Part shown: positions 47,597-56,035 of the stretch, one piece after another | Numbering within the stretch: the stretch's first letter is position 1 | How the letters are laid out: each line of letters begins with the position of its first letter | Source of the DNA: Polaromonas sp. | GTDB taxonomy: Bacteria; Pseudomonadota; Gammaproteobacteria; Burkholderiales; Burkholderiaceae_C | DNA: 64,000 nucleotides | Direction of reading: 5' to 3' | Assembly (NCBI RefSeq): GCF_030689685.1 | Contig: NZ_JAUYEY010000078.1 | Location: 1-64,000, forward strand | Notes under the pieces: generated by a model | Told to the model about the DNA's origin: nothing | Database searches by the model: none | Seen by the model: the letters and a program-made list of their open reading frames with translations, nothing else | Program-made: the position numbers and the translations under genes

Positions 47597-49510
47597 GTGA
47601 CGGATGCCGCCCAGCCTCTTTCCTCGCTCAACGCCGACTTGAGTCCGTCCAGCAGCCTGCTGACCAACCTGCGCCAGGAGCTGATGCGGCATCCGCCGTT
47701 TGCGCAAATGCAAGCCGGCGACGTGGATTTCTTCCTCAGTCATTCCCGCGAAAACTATTACGCACCCGGCGAGCTGCTGATCACCCCCGACAGCGGCCTG
47801 GTGAAACAATTATTTTTCATTCGTCAGGGCGCGGTCATCGGCGAGCGCGGCCTGGCCGAGCTGTCGGGCGGTGCTTTTCACTACGAACCCGGCGAGTTGT
47901 TTCCGGTCAGTGCCGCCGTCGCGCAGCGCGCCGTCACAGCCAGCTACCGCGCCGTGGCCGACACCTTTGTGCTGGGCCTGCCGCTGCCGGCCATGCAGGC
48001 GCTGGCCGAGCAGAGCCCGGCGTTCGCCGATTTTCTGAACCGGCGCATTCTGAAGTTTCTGGAGCTTTCGCGGCGTGCGCTGCAAGTGGCTTATGCGTCG
48101 CAGGCGCTGGCCGAGCAGTCGCTGGAAACGCCGCTGGGCGATGTGGCGCGCCAGGCGCCGGTGAGCTGCCGGCCGACCACGCCGCTGCGCGAGGCGCTGG
48201 CGCAAATGCACCAGCAGCGCATAGGCTCCATGCTGGTGACCGACGCGCAGCAGCGGCCGCTCGGCATTCTCACGCGCTACGATATTTTGGGCCGGGTCGC
48301 GCTGCCGGCCTTGCCGCTGGACACGCCCATTGCCGAGGTGATGGTTCAGCCAGTGCTGTCGCTCAGCCACGAGCACACGGCGCTTGACGCGGCGCTGCTG
48401 ATGAGTAAACACGGTATCCGCCATGTGCCGGTGACGCGCGGCGGCGCGGTGCTTGGCATGGTGTCTGAGCGCGATCTGTTCGCGATGCAACGCCTGAGCC
48501 TGAAGCAGGTCAGCACCTCGATCCGCTCGGCCGCTGACGTGGACACGCTCAAACTGGTGGCGCAGGACATCCGCCGTTTTGCGCACACTTTGCTGGGCCA
48601 GGGCGTTCACGCGCGCCAGCTCACCGCGCTGATCAGTCACCTCAATGACGTGTTGACCGCGCGCCTGCTTGAAATCAAGGCGGGCGAGCACGGCATGGAT
48701 TTGGCGCGCATCTGCTGGCTGGCGCTGGGTTCGGAAGGGCGCAGCGAGCAGACGATTGCCACCGACCAGGACAACGCGCTGATCCTGCCGGACGACAGCA
48801 CGCCGGCCCAGCGCGACGCCGCGTTGCGCTTTGCACGCGAGGTCAATCTGGCGCTCGACGCCTGCGGCTATCCGCTGTGCCGCGGCGGCATCATGGCTGG
48901 CGAGCCGACCTGCTGCCTGACGCTGCGCCAGTGGCGCGAGCGTTTTGCCCACTGGATAGAACACGGCGCGCCGCAGGACCTGCTTCATGCCAGCATCTAC
49001 TTCGATTTTCGCGCACTGGCCGGCGACGACCGCTTGGCCGATGGTCTGCGCCGCGAGGTCAGCGAGGCGGCGCGGCGCGCACCGCGTTTCATCAAGCAAC
49101 TGGCGCTCAATGCGCTGATCCACAGCGCGCCGCTGAACTGGACCGGCAGCATCGCCGTCGACGACGCAGGCCTGATCGATCTCAAGCTGCAGGGCGCGGC
49201 GATTTTTGTTGATGTGGCGCGGATTTATTCGCTGAGTCACGGTGTCACCGCCACCAGCACACGTGAGCGGCTGGAGGCCGTCGGCCTGCGGCTTGGCCTG
49301 GCCGCCCCCGAATACCAGGCCTGGGTCAGCGGTTTCGAGTTTTTGCAGACGCTGCGGCTGCGCATCCAGCTGGAGGGCACGGCCCCGCCGCAACACCCGA
49401 ACCACCTCGAAGTTGCGCGCCTGAACAACATCGACAGACGCATTCTGCGCGAATCGTTTCGCGTCGCGCGTTCGCTGCAGCAGCGCCTGAAACTGGACTA
49501 CGAGCGATGA
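47597..49510 (+). CDS. cNMP-binding/CBS/DUF294 nucleotidyltransferase-like protein
   Basis: A 637-residue multidomain protein. A cyclic-nucleotide-binding-like domain occupies residues about 25-140 (ENYYAPGELLITPDSGLVKQ). A CBS pair follows at about 180-305 (QQRPLGILTRYDILGR, GVLGMVSERDLF-like). A DUF294 nucleotidyltransferase-like domain has its motif LGSEGRSEQTIATDQDNALI at about 375-395, and a DUF294 C-terminal helical domain completes it. The family may sense adenine nucleotides and is often linked to acetate uptake genes. The start is GTG 47597. Its stop overlaps the exonuclease start (ATGA), a pairing I recall as conserved. Catalytic activity is unproven. Confidence 0.88.
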   Translation: MTDAAQPLSSLNADLSPSSSLLTNLRQELMRHPPFAQMQAGDVDFFLSHSRENYYAPGELLITPDSGLVKQLFFIRQGAVIGERGLAELSGGAFHYEPGELFPVSAAVAQRAVTASYRAVADTFVLGLPLPAMQALAEQSPAFADFLNRRILKFLELSRRALQVAYASQALAEQSLETPLGDVARQAPVSCRPTTPLREALAQMHQQRIGSMLVTDAQQRPLGILTRYDILGRVALPALPLDTPIAEVMVQPVLSLSHEHTALDAALLMSKHGIRHVPVTRGGAVLGMVSERDLFAMQRLSLKQVSTSIRSAADVDTLKLVAQDIRRFAHTLLGQGVHARQLTALISHLNDVLTARLLEIKAGEHGMDLARICWLALGSEGRSEQTIATDQDNALILPDDSTPAQRDAALRFAREVNLALDACGYPLCRGGIMAGEPTCCLTLRQWRERFAHWIEHGAPQDLLHASIYFDFRALAGDDRLADGLRREVSEAARRAPRFIKQLALNALIHSAPLNWTGSIAVDDAGLIDLKLQGAAIFVDVARIYSLSHGVTATSTRERLEAVGLRLGLAAPEYQAWVSGFEFLQTLRLRIQLEGTAPPQHPNHLEVARLNNIDRRILRESFRVARSLQQRLKLDYER

Positions 49511-50160
49511 GCTGGGGCGATCGGCTGCGCGGCTGGTTCGATGCGCCAGCCTCCGTGGACGAGACGCGCTGGGTGGTGCTGGACGTGGAGACCAGCGGGC
49601 TGGATGCGCAGCGCGACCAGTTGCTGGCGATTGCCGCGATTGCCGTCCAGGTGGACTGGCCCGCGCGGCGCCTGAGCATCACGCCGGGCGACAGCTTTGA
49701 GTTGGTGCTGCGCCAGTCCGAGGTGGCGTCTGCCAGGGACAACATCCTGCTGCACGGCATTGGTCTGCAGCGCCAGCGCGAAGGCGAGCCTATGCCTGAC
49801 GGGCTGCGTGCCTTCGCCCGCTTCGTCGGCAGTTCGCCCTTGCTGGCCTTCCATGCACCTTTCGACCAAGCCATGATCGGCCGCTTTGTGCTGGAGCACC
49901 TGGGCGCCGCGCTGCCCAACCGCTGGGTCGACATTGAGCAGCTATGCGCGGTGACGCACGAGAAGGTCAGAGCCCGCGCGCTGGACGAGTGGTTGGCGCA
50001 CTTTAGTATCGTGTGCGCCAACCGGCACCAGGCCGCCGCCGATACGCTGGCCGAATGCGAGTTGCTGCTGCGCATCTGGCCGCAAATGGCCGGGCAGTGC
50101 ACGTGCTGGCGGGATGTCGAAAAACTCGCGGCCCAGCAGCGCTGGATTGCGCGCGCTTGA
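49507..50160 (+). CDS. DnaQ-type 3'-5' exonuclease
   Basis: A 217-residue DEDDh exonuclease related to the DNA polymerase III epsilon subunit. The motifs are WVVLDVETSGLDAQRDQLLA (Asp, Glu), LLAFHAPFDQAMIGRF (Asp), and NRHQAAADTLAECELLLRIW (His, Asp). No polymerase-binding tail is visible, so it is more likely a stand-alone nuclease. It overlaps the DUF294 gene by 4 bp (ATGA), and the two probably act in one process, perhaps nucleotide-signal or RNA turnover. The target is unknown. Confidence 0.9.
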   Translation: MSWGDRLRGWFDAPASVDETRWVVLDVETSGLDAQRDQLLAIAAIAVQVDWPARRLSITPGDSFELVLRQSEVASARDNILLHGIGLQRQREGEPMPDGLRAFARFVGSSPLLAFHAPFDQAMIGRFVLEHLGAALPNRWVDIEQLCAVTHEKVRARALDEWLAHFSIVCANRHQAAADTLAECELLLRIWPQMAGQCTCWRDVEKLAAQQRWIARA

Positions 50161-50195
50161 GGCTTGCCGCTGTTTGCTGCGGGCGGGAATCCCAA

Positions 50196-50255
50196 ATGCT
50201 ATAGATTTTATAGCTACACGCGCTTATCTGGTATGGGTTGGAAGCCGATATGGCT
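50196..50255 (+). repeat. R1 dispersed repeat (intergenic)
   Basis: CTATAGATTTTATAGCTACA, CGCGCTTATC and TATGGGTTGGAAGCC mark an R1 copy between the convergent exonuclease and TM2-like genes. Confidence 0.75.
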
Positions 50256-50345
50256 AATAAAAACAACGCACAGGTGCTTGAACCTGCAAAGCCTGGAAGG
50301 CATCGGCCGCAGATAGGATCCTGCCAGCCCGCAGGCGCATCGCCC

Positions 50346-50394
50346 CCCTCGAGGGGGGCAAAGAGCCACGCGCAGCGAGCGAACGTGGAGGCAC
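50346..50394. repeat. R3-related hairpin repeat
   Basis: CCCCCCTCGAGGGGGG is a strong palindrome followed by CACGCGCAGCGAGCGAACGT, echoing the CCCCACG/GCGCTGCCCCC layout of R3. It sits at the 3' end of the minus-strand TM2-like gene and could act as a terminator. Confidence 0.55.
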
Positions 50395-50855
50395 TATTTC
50401 ATGGGCTGCGAAATTTTTCTGGCTTCCTCGACCTGGTATTCAAAGTAGCGCTGAAAGCTGAAGACGATGCTGGACATCAGGGCAATGGTGCCGAACAGCA
50501 GCGCAAACACCATGGCTCCGATGGTCAGCCAGTTGGTTCTGCCGGGAGCAGCATCCGGCGCTGCGGCGGAGTTGTGCCGGGCATTCCATTTTTCAGGAGC
50601 CATCAGGCCGTAATAAATCGCCGTCAGCGCCGTGCCGGCCAGGGTGAATCCAAGGATGGGAATCAGCGCCCACGCGAGCTGGTCGTCCTGTCCGTACATC
50701 CGTACCCTTTCGACGCCCCACCAGCCCAGGGCGGCGGCGATCGGGTGCAGCCAGGCCAGCACATCGCCCACGCCATACAGGTAGAGGCGGTGAATGCCCA
50801 ACTGGCCGCCAGCTAAAGACAGCCAGGCAGCCAGGGTTTTGTTTTTGTCTTTCAT
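50394..50855 (-). CDS. TM2-like membrane protein
   Basis: A 153-residue membrane protein with a TM2-type start: KTLAAWLSLAGGQLGIHRLY, containing the G-x-HR-x-Y signature. Four membrane segments are predicted around residues 8-25, 30-48, 62-82 and 112-135. A short Ala/Pro linker precedes the last helix. TM2 proteins have no settled role in bacteria. The start overlaps the acetyltransferase stop (ATGA at 50852-50855), so the two are co-translated. Its 3' end abuts a GC hairpin repeat. Confidence 0.8.
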   Translation of the reverse strand: MKDKNKTLAAWLSLAGGQLGIHRLYLYGVGDVLAWLHPIAAALGWWGVERVRMYGQDDQLAWALIPILGFTLAGTALTAIYYGLMAPEKWNARHNSAAAPDAAPGRTNWLTIGAMVFALLFGTIALMSSIVFSFQRYFEYQVEEARKISQPMK

Positions 50856-51421
50856 GGAGTCCGTGAGGGTGGGGAGGAGGGAGGCGAAGCGCCAGCGAAT
50901 TCGCTGGGCGGCAAGGTATCGCCAGCGCCCAGCGTTTTTTGCATGATAACGATATCACGCCAGGCGCCGAACTTCCAACCGCAGGACGCCACAATTCCGA
51001 CCTGCGTGAAGCCCAAGGCGCGATGCAGTCCGACCGAGCTGGCGTTCGCAGAGTCGCCGATGATGGCCATGATCTTGCGGATGCCTGCGCTTTCGCAGCG
51101 CGCCAGCAATTCCGACAGCAGAACGCGCCCGACGCCCTTGCCGCCCGCGTCGGGCGCGAGATAGATCGAGTCTTCCACCGAATAGCGGTAGGCGGGCCGC
51201 GGCTTGAACCAGTTGCCGTAGGCAAAACCGACAACGGTGCCGGCTTCCTCGGCGACCAGGTAGGGCAGGCCCTTGGACAACACGTCGGCGCGGCGCGTGC
51301 CCATGTCGGCTACGCTGGGTGGCTCGGTTTCAAAGGTGCCGGTGCCATGAAGCACATGGTGCGCATAAATGGCGGCGATGGCGGGGAGGTCCTCCTCGCG
51401 GCTGGGTCGTATCAGGGGCAT
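50852..51421 (-). CDS. GNAT N-acetyltransferase (phosphinothricin acetyltransferase-like)
   Basis: A 189-residue GNAT acetyltransferase of the PAT/MddA group. It starts IRPSREEDLPAIAAIYAHHV and has the GTGTFETEPPS segment near residue 27. The acetyl-CoA loop region is SIYLAPDAGGKGVGRVLLSE, followed by ASSVGLHRALGFTQVGI and WKFGAWRDIVIMQK. Relatives acetylate methionine sulfone/sulfoximine or phosphinothricin. It is transcribed away from rpsP, and its promoter must lie between 51422 and 51592. Confidence 0.88.
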   Translation of the reverse strand: MPLIRPSREEDLPAIAAIYAHHVLHGTGTFETEPPSVADMGTRRADVLSKGLPYLVAEEAGTVVGFAYGNWFKPRPAYRYSVEDSIYLAPDAGGKGVGRVLLSELLARCESAGIRKIMAIIGDSANASSVGLHRALGFTQVGIVASCGWKFGAWRDIVIMQKTLGAGDTLPPSEFAGASPPSSPPSRTP

Positions 51422-51480
51422 GACTGGGCTCGGAAAAGAAGGCCTGAAGGCCGATTAAAGGGAACTTGCGGAGCGCGGGT

Positions 51481-51486
51481 TATAAT
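51481..51486 (+). promoter_or_regulatory. -10 element of the rpsP operon
   Basis: A perfect TATAAT lies 106 bp before the rpsP start. No convincing -35 is seen at the standard distance, so the assignment rests on the -10 and its place ahead of a strongly expressed ribosomal operon. Confidence 0.45.
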
Positions 51487-51592
51487 CTACGGCTTTGCAG
51501 CATTTCGCTGGCCGGGTGCCATGTCGTGTGTCTCAATCGCTGCAGGAACATTTTGGGGTGATTTTTTCACCCCGCCACCCGAAGGATAAATC

Positions 51593-51853
51593 ATGGTCGT
51601 CATCCGACTCTCGCGCGGCGGTTCTAAACACCGTCCTTTTTTCAATATCGTTGTGGCTGACAAACGTGTCCGCCGCGATGGCCGTTTCATCGAGCGTATT
51701 GGTTTTTACAACCCCATCGCCAAAGGTGGCGAAGAAGGCCTGCGCATCGAGCAGGACCGCCTGACCCACTGGCTCGGCGTGGGCGCACAAGCCTCGCCTA
51801 CCGTGGAACGCCTGGTCAAGCAGGGCGCTGCCTCTGCTCCCAAAGCCGCCTGA
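51593..51853 (+). CDS. rpsP: 30S ribosomal protein S16
   Basis: An 86-residue S16 protein: [20 protein letters not shown], then [19 protein letters not shown] and [20 protein letters not shown]. It binds 16S rRNA early in small-subunit assembly. It heads the conserved rpsP-rimM-trmD-rplS operon, with rimM following after 16 bp. An AAGGA sits 5-10 bp before the ATG. Confidence 0.97.
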   Translation: MVVIRLSRGGSKHRPFFNIVVADKRVRRDGRFIERIGFYNPIAKGGEEGLRIEQDRLTHWLGVGAQASPTVERLVKQGAASAPKAA

Positions 51854-51869
51854 TTTTCCCGGTCGCCAG

Positions 51870-52445
51870 ATGCTTCCGGGCCTAGAGTCCTCGGGTCTGC
51901 CTGAGGACGCCATCGAAGTCGGGCGCATTCTTGACGCCTGGGGTGTCAAGGGCTGGGTCAAAATCCTGCCGCACAGCGCCTCTTCCGAGGCGCTTTTTTC
52001 TTCCGTCCGATGGTTTCTGCAGTCGCCCGAAGCCAAACACCGGCCGGGCTTTGACGCTTTTGCCGGCACGGTCATCCTGAACGTCAACGAATCCAAAACC
52101 CATTCAGACTCCGTCGTCGCCAAGTTCGAGGGCATTGACGACCGCACGCCGGCCGAAGCCCTGCGTGGGGCGCGGATTTTTGTACCGCGCAGTGCCTTTC
52201 CGAAAGCTGGCAAGGACGAGTATTACTGGGTGGACCTGCTGGGCCTGAATGTCGTCAACCGTGAAGGCGTGGCACTGGGCAACGTGCGCGACCTGATGGC
52301 GACCGGTCCGCATTCGGTGCTGTGCGTCGAATACACCGAAGAAGGTCAGGCGCTGGAACGCATGATTCCCTTTGTGGCCGCGTATGTGGATGGTGTGGAT
52401 TTGCCGGGCAAAACCATCACGGTGGACTGGCAGCCAGATTATTAG
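51870..52445 (+). CDS. rimM: ribosome maturation factor RimM
   Basis: A 191-residue RimM needed for 16S processing and assembly of the 30S head. The N-terminal domain has AIEVGRILDAWGVKGWVKIL. The C-terminal PRC-barrel carries YYWVDLLGLNVVNREGVALG and HSVLCVEY, ending with a VDWQPDY tail. It is slightly longer than average, with an extended first domain. The context in the rpsP operon is diagnostic. The 160 bp to trmD hold an R3 repeat. Confidence 0.95.
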   Translation: MLPGLESSGLPEDAIEVGRILDAWGVKGWVKILPHSASSEALFSSVRWFLQSPEAKHRPGFDAFAGTVILNVNESKTHSDSVVAKFEGIDDRTPAEALRGARIFVPRSAFPKAGKDEYYWVDLLGLNVVNREGVALGNVRDLMATGPHSVLCVEYTEEGQALERMIPFVAAYVDGVDLPGKTITVDWQPDY

Positions 52446-52565
52446 AGCCCCCGAGGTAGAGTCCCCACGCTTGTCGCTTCGCGTACTGCGCTGCCCCCCG
52501 AGAGGGCGCTGCGCCTGCGGCCCGGCGAAGCCGGTTCCGCGGCCCCGGCTGGTCTAAAACTTCCT
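52446..52565. repeat. R3 dispersed repeat between rimM and trmD
   Basis: CCCCACGCTTGTCGCTTCGC, GTACTGCGCTGCCCCCCGAG and AGGGCGCTGCGCCTGCGGCC are the R3 layout, intergenic here and intragenic in the RND pump gene (20689-20773). It interrupts an operon whose genes are usually only a few bases apart, and could alter the trmD/rplS to rpsP/rimM ratio. Confidence 0.75.
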
Positions 52566-52605
52566 TGGCAGCGTCGCTTGTCGCTTCATAGCGCAAAATA
52601 CAGCC

Positions 52606-53385
52606 ATGCGTTTTGACGTCATCACCCTGTTCCCCGAGCTTTTCGCGCCGTTTTTGAGCAGCGGCGTGACGCGCCGTGCCTACGAATCCGGCCTGGTCGA
52701 GGTCAAGCTCTGGAATGCGCGCGAATTTGCCGAAGGCAACTACCGCCGCGTCGATGACCGGTCCTTTGGTGGCGGCCCCGGCATGGTGATGATGGCCGAA
52801 CCGCTGGCGCGTTGCCTGGAGGCCATCCGCGATGAGCGCGCTGAGTCTGAAGGCTCACGCGCGCCGGTGGTACTGTTCTCGCCGATAGGCCGCGTGCTGA
52901 ACCACACCGGCGTAGCCGGCTGGTCGGCCAGCGCTGGCGCTGTCCTGGTGTGTGGCCGCTACGAGGGCCTGGACCAGCGTTTTATTGACAGTTTTGTGGA
53001 TCAGCAGATCAGCCTGGGCGACTTCGTTCTGTCCGGCGGGGAAGTCGCTGCCATGGCCCTGCTGGACGCCGTGGCGCGCCTGCAACCCGGCGTACTCAAC
53101 GACGAAGGCAGCCACCAGCTCGACAGTTTCAATCCGGCGCTGGACGGCTTGCTCGACTGCCCGCATTTCACCCGCCCCGAGACCTGGCGTGATCAAACCG
53201 TACCGGACAAATTGCTGTCGGGCAACCATGCCCAAATCGAGCGCTGGCGGCGCGAGCAGCGGCTGGTACTGACGCAGCGCCAGCGCCCCGATCTGTTGCA
53301 GCAGGCGCGCGTGGCCGGGCGCTTGAGCGCCAGCGACGAAGCTTTTCTGGCGGATTTGATCGAAAATCCGGAGCAGGACGCATAA
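52606..53385 (+). CDS. trmD: tRNA (guanine-N1-)-methyltransferase
   Basis: A 259-residue SPOUT methyltransferase that makes m1G37 in tRNA. The start is MRFDVITLFPELFAPFLSSG. Family features are DDRSFGGGPGMVMMAEPL, the knot region CGRYEGLDQRFIDSFVDQQI and SLGDFVLSGGEVAAMALLDA. The stop is followed by a likely separate promoter for rplS. The size is normal and nothing essential appears missing. Confidence 0.97.
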   Translation: MRFDVITLFPELFAPFLSSGVTRRAYESGLVEVKLWNAREFAEGNYRRVDDRSFGGGPGMVMMAEPLARCLEAIRDERAESEGSRAPVVLFSPIGRVLNHTGVAGWSASAGAVLVCGRYEGLDQRFIDSFVDQQISLGDFVLSGGEVAAMALLDAVARLQPGVLNDEGSHQLDSFNPALDGLLDCPHFTRPETWRDQTVPDKLLSGNHAQIERWRREQRLVLTQRQRPDLLQQARVAGRLSASDEAFLADLIENPEQDA

Positions 53386-53389
53386 ACGC

Positions 53390-53395
53390 TATAAT
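53390..53395 (+). promoter_or_regulatory. -10 element upstream of rplS
   Basis: TATAAT occurs in the 129-bp gap between trmD and rplS. No good -35 is seen, so an internal promoter for rplS is only suggested. Confidence 0.35.
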
Positions 53396-53514
53396 CAAAG
53401 GCTTTTCGGTCCTCTGGCGGCCACTGCAACCATCTTGACCATTTCGAAGTGTCCATGGATTTGCGGTCTTTAGTGCAGCGCGTGTATGAACGAAAAAGTT
53501 AGCTGGAATAAATC

Positions 53515-53880
53515 ATGAATCTGATCGAAACCCTTGAGCGGGAAGAAATTACCCGCTTGAACAAGACCATTCCCGTGTACGCCCCCGGCGACACCGTGAT
53601 TGTCAGCGTCAATGTGGTTGAAGGTACACGCAAGCGTGTGCAGGCCTTTGAAGGCGTTGTGATTGCCAAGCGCAACCGCGGACTCAACTCGAGCTTCATC
53701 GTGCGCAAGATATCCAACGGCGAAGGCGTCGAGCGGACCTTTCAGGTCTACAGCCCGCTGATCGCCAAGATCGAAGTCAAACGCTGCGGTGATGTGCGCC
53801 GCGCCAAGCTGTACTACCTGCGTGATCGCAGCGGCAAGTCGGCACGTATCAAGGAAAAACTGGGCGCCAAAGCTGCATAA
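53515..53880 (+). CDS. rplS: 50S ribosomal protein L19
   Basis: A 121-residue L19 at the subunit interface. Characteristic stretches are [40 protein letters not shown] and [20 protein letters not shown]. It is the last gene of the operon and is followed 24 bp later by a strong intrinsic terminator. The ATG is preceded by AGCTGGAATAA, a modest ribosome-binding site. Confidence 0.97.
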   Translation: MNLIETLEREEITRLNKTIPVYAPGDTVIVSVNVVEGTRKRVQAFEGVVIAKRNRGLNSSFIVRKISNGEGVERTFQVYSPLIAKIEVKRCGDVRRAKLYYLRDRSGKSARIKEKLGAKAA

Positions 53881-53903
53881 AAGCGGCCAGGCCCCTGAAA
53901 AAG

Positions 53904-53927
53904 CCGCTCCCAGGAGCGGTTTTTTTT
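53904..53927 (+). terminator. intrinsic terminator of the rpsP operon
   Basis: CCGCTCC-CA-GGAGCGG hairpin (53904-53919) followed by eight T residues. It is preceded by an A-run, so it could also work for the opposite strand. Confidence 0.92.
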
Positions 53928-53950
53928 ATGCCTGCTACGCTTGACTTCGC

Positions 53951-54649
53951 ATGACTTTCACCAAACCGCTGCCGAAATTCGATCCGCGGACCATCCCGGT
54001 CATCGGGGTGGATACACACCTGTCGGAGGTGCCGGTACAGGCGCTGATGCCGCAGGCCCTGCGCCAGCGTTTCCGGCACCCGCCGCTCTGGACGCCGGAG
54101 CACAGTGTCGAGAAGAAGTTTTCCAACCGGGAGCCGGCACTTGCTTCCGTGCTGATCCCCTTGGTCATGCGTGACGAGATCACGCTGCTGCTGACAGAAC
54201 GCGCCGGCAACATGTCTACCCACTCCGGCCAGGTCGCATTCCCCGGCGGCAAGACCGATGACACGGACCACGACGCGGTGGACACCGCCTTGCGCGAAGC
54301 CCACGAAGAGATCGGCCTGACGCGTGAACACGTCGAGGTGTTGGGCATTCTTCCGACCTACGTCACCGGCACCGCCTTCATCATCACCCCCGTCGTGGCG
54401 CTGGTGCAGCCGGGTTTCACGCTGCAGCCCAATCCGTCCGAAGTGGCCGATATTTTCGAGGTGCCGCTGCATTACCTGATGAACCCGGCGAACCACCAGC
54501 GCCATGAATTCGAGTTCGACGGCGCCATCCGGCAGTGGCTGTCCATGCCATACACCGGACCGGTGGACAGCAGCGGCAGCAAAGAGCGCTACATCTGGGG
54601 TGCAACCGCCGGCATGCTGCGCAATCTGTACCGCTTTCTGAGTGCGTGA
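53951..54649 (+). CDS. NUDIX hydrolase, CoA pyrophosphatase type
   Basis: A 232-residue NUDIX hydrolase of the YeaB/NudL group, which splits CoA or its esters. The UPF0035-like feature LLTERAGNMSTHSGQVAFPG precedes the Nudix box GGKTDDTDHDAVDTALREAH with EEIGL. The box keeps the REAHEEIG core. The start at 53951 is only 24 bp after the terminator, so a promoter may lie inside the rplS end or readthrough may occur. It is likely monocistronic. Confidence 0.9.
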   Translation: MTFTKPLPKFDPRTIPVIGVDTHLSEVPVQALMPQALRQRFRHPPLWTPEHSVEKKFSNREPALASVLIPLVMRDEITLLLTERAGNMSTHSGQVAFPGGKTDDTDHDAVDTALREAHEEIGLTREHVEVLGILPTYVTGTAFIITPVVALVQPGFTLQPNPSEVADIFEVPLHYLMNPANHQRHEFEFDGAIRQWLSMPYTGPVDSSGSKERYIWGATAGMLRNLYRFLSA

Positions 54650-54697
54650 TCACAGCATGATGTGCTGGTGCATGCCACCCGTTATGATTTGGCAGCA

Positions 54698-54838
54698 GGG
54701 CACTTCCAGAAATTCAGATTTTCGGGATGAAGTGCTAGGCGCACGGAGCGCAGCAACCGGAATGCACTTGGGTGCATGAGGATTGCGAGCACCGCGCAAC
54801 GACGCAATTCGCCCGAAAAATGGATTTATTGAAGTGCC
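54698..54838. repeat. R6 inverted-repeat element upstream of the CobD-like gene
   Basis: Arms of about 28 bp (GGGCACTTCCAGAAATTCAG with ATTTTCGGG, and CCCGAAAAATGGATTTATTG with AAGTGCC) are imperfect reverse complements enclosing about 85 bp, with a central ATGCAC/GTGCAT hairpin. I recall this element from intergenic regions of related genomes. Its right arm ends exactly at the ATG of the next gene, replacing any normal ribosome-binding site. Confidence 0.75.
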
Positions 54839-55846
54839 ATGAGTTTTTTTGCCGTTTTGTTCGCACTCATCATTGAACAGGCCCGCCCGCTGGCCCGCGG
54901 CAACGTCATTCACGCCAGTTTGCGCCGCTGGGCGCGCTGGGCCAGCCGCAGCCTGGACGCCGGCAAGCCGGTACACGGCTGGGTCGCCTGGTGCATGGCG
55001 GTTCTGGCGCCGGCGCTGCTGACCCTGACCGTCCACTGGCTGCTCTGGAGCGTCAATGTGGCCCTGGCTTTTGTCTGGGGCGTGGCTGTGCTGTATGTCA
55101 CGCTGGGTTTTCGCCAGTTCAGCCACTACTTCACCGACATCCGTGACGCGCTCGATGACGGCGACGAGGCGACTGCCCGCGAACTGCTGGCGCAGTGGCG
55201 CCAGGTCGATGCCAGTGAACTGCCGCGCAGTGAAATCGTCCGCCATGTGATTGAGTACTCGGTGCTGGCTGCGCATCGCCATGTGTTTGGCGTGCTGGCC
55301 TGGTTCTCGGTGCTGGCCGCGCTGGGCCTGGGTCCTGCCGGCGCCGTGTTGTACCGCCTGAGCGAGTTCGTGTCACGTTACTGGGCCCACAAAAGCCGTT
55401 CCGCTGGCGAGGGCGCGAGTCCGGCGCTGCAACGGGCGGCGGCGCGCGCCTGGCAGGTGATCGACTATGTGCCGGCACGCCTGACCTCGCTGGGCTTCGC
55501 TGTGGTCGGCAGTTTTGAAGATGCTATCGACGGCTGGCGCAACTATGCGCAGCGGCAGCCGGCCGGGCCGGAAAATCACAACGATGGCGTGATCCTCGCG
55601 GCCACCTCGGGCGCAGTCAATGTTCGCCTGGGCGGCGAGGCGCTGAAGGCGGCATTTGCGCCCGATGCCTCGCAGGGCTTCCAGGTCAATGGCCCCGATC
55701 AGCCTGCGCCAGAGGTGACGGAAAGCACACCCGGGCGTGAGCCCGAGGTGGCTCACCTGCGCAGCATTGTCGGCCTGGTCTGGCGCTCGGTGGTGCTCTG
55801 GATGGCGCTGCTGGCGCTGCTGACGCTGGCGCGTCTGCTGGGCTGA
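54839..55846 (+). CDS. CobD/CbiB-family (AmpE-like) membrane protein
   Basis: A 335-residue membrane protein of the CobD/CbiB/AmpE group: FFAVLFALIIEQARPLARGN at the start, helices at about 55-95, and GFRQFSHYFTDIRDALDDGD following. Two further C-terminal segments include GFAVVGSFEDAIDGWRNYAQ and a final helix. True CbiB makes adenosylcobinamide phosphate; no other cobalamin genes are near, so the AmpE-like designation is safer. The upstream R6 element abuts the start codon and an R5 element follows the stop. Confidence 0.8.
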   Translation: MSFFAVLFALIIEQARPLARGNVIHASLRRWARWASRSLDAGKPVHGWVAWCMAVLAPALLTLTVHWLLWSVNVALAFVWGVAVLYVTLGFRQFSHYFTDIRDALDDGDEATARELLAQWRQVDASELPRSEIVRHVIEYSVLAAHRHVFGVLAWFSVLAALGLGPAGAVLYRLSEFVSRYWAHKSRSAGEGASPALQRAAARAWQVIDYVPARLTSLGFAVVGSFEDAIDGWRNYAQRQPAGPENHNDGVILAATSGAVNVRLGGEALKAAFAPDASQGFQVNGPDQPAPEVTESTPGREPEVAHLRSIVGLVWRSVVLWMALLALLTLARLLG

Positions 55847-55867
55847 AGCGCGCTAAGAACAAGTTCC

Positions 55868-56035
55868 TAGGAGCCTGGGCGGCAGAAGGAACGTCGGCTG
55901 CAAAGCGGCCGCGACGGTCCATTTTCCACCGGCTTTTTGCCCCATAGCTACGGCTATGAGGCTGCAAACCCGGCAAAAACTGTCCTCGCCGGGGCCACTT
56001 TTCGCTTCGACGCCTTCTGCCGCCCAGGCTCCTAG
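55868..56035. repeat. R5 inverted-repeat element between the CobD-like gene and rsgA
   Basis: Perfect 23-bp terminal inverted repeats (55868-55890 and 56013-56035; left arm begins CTAGGAGCCTGGGCGGCAGA) enclose about 120 bp with no gene. The size and ends resemble a MITE. The right end overlaps the stop codon of rsgA (56032-56034), so the element supplies the rsgA terminus and may end transcription of both convergent genes. Confidence 0.85.

Noticed and set aside
47810-49405. Minus-strand open frame of 531 residues opposite the DUF294 gene
   Set aside because: Antisense shadow; the plus-strand frame has recognisable CBS and DUF294 motifs.
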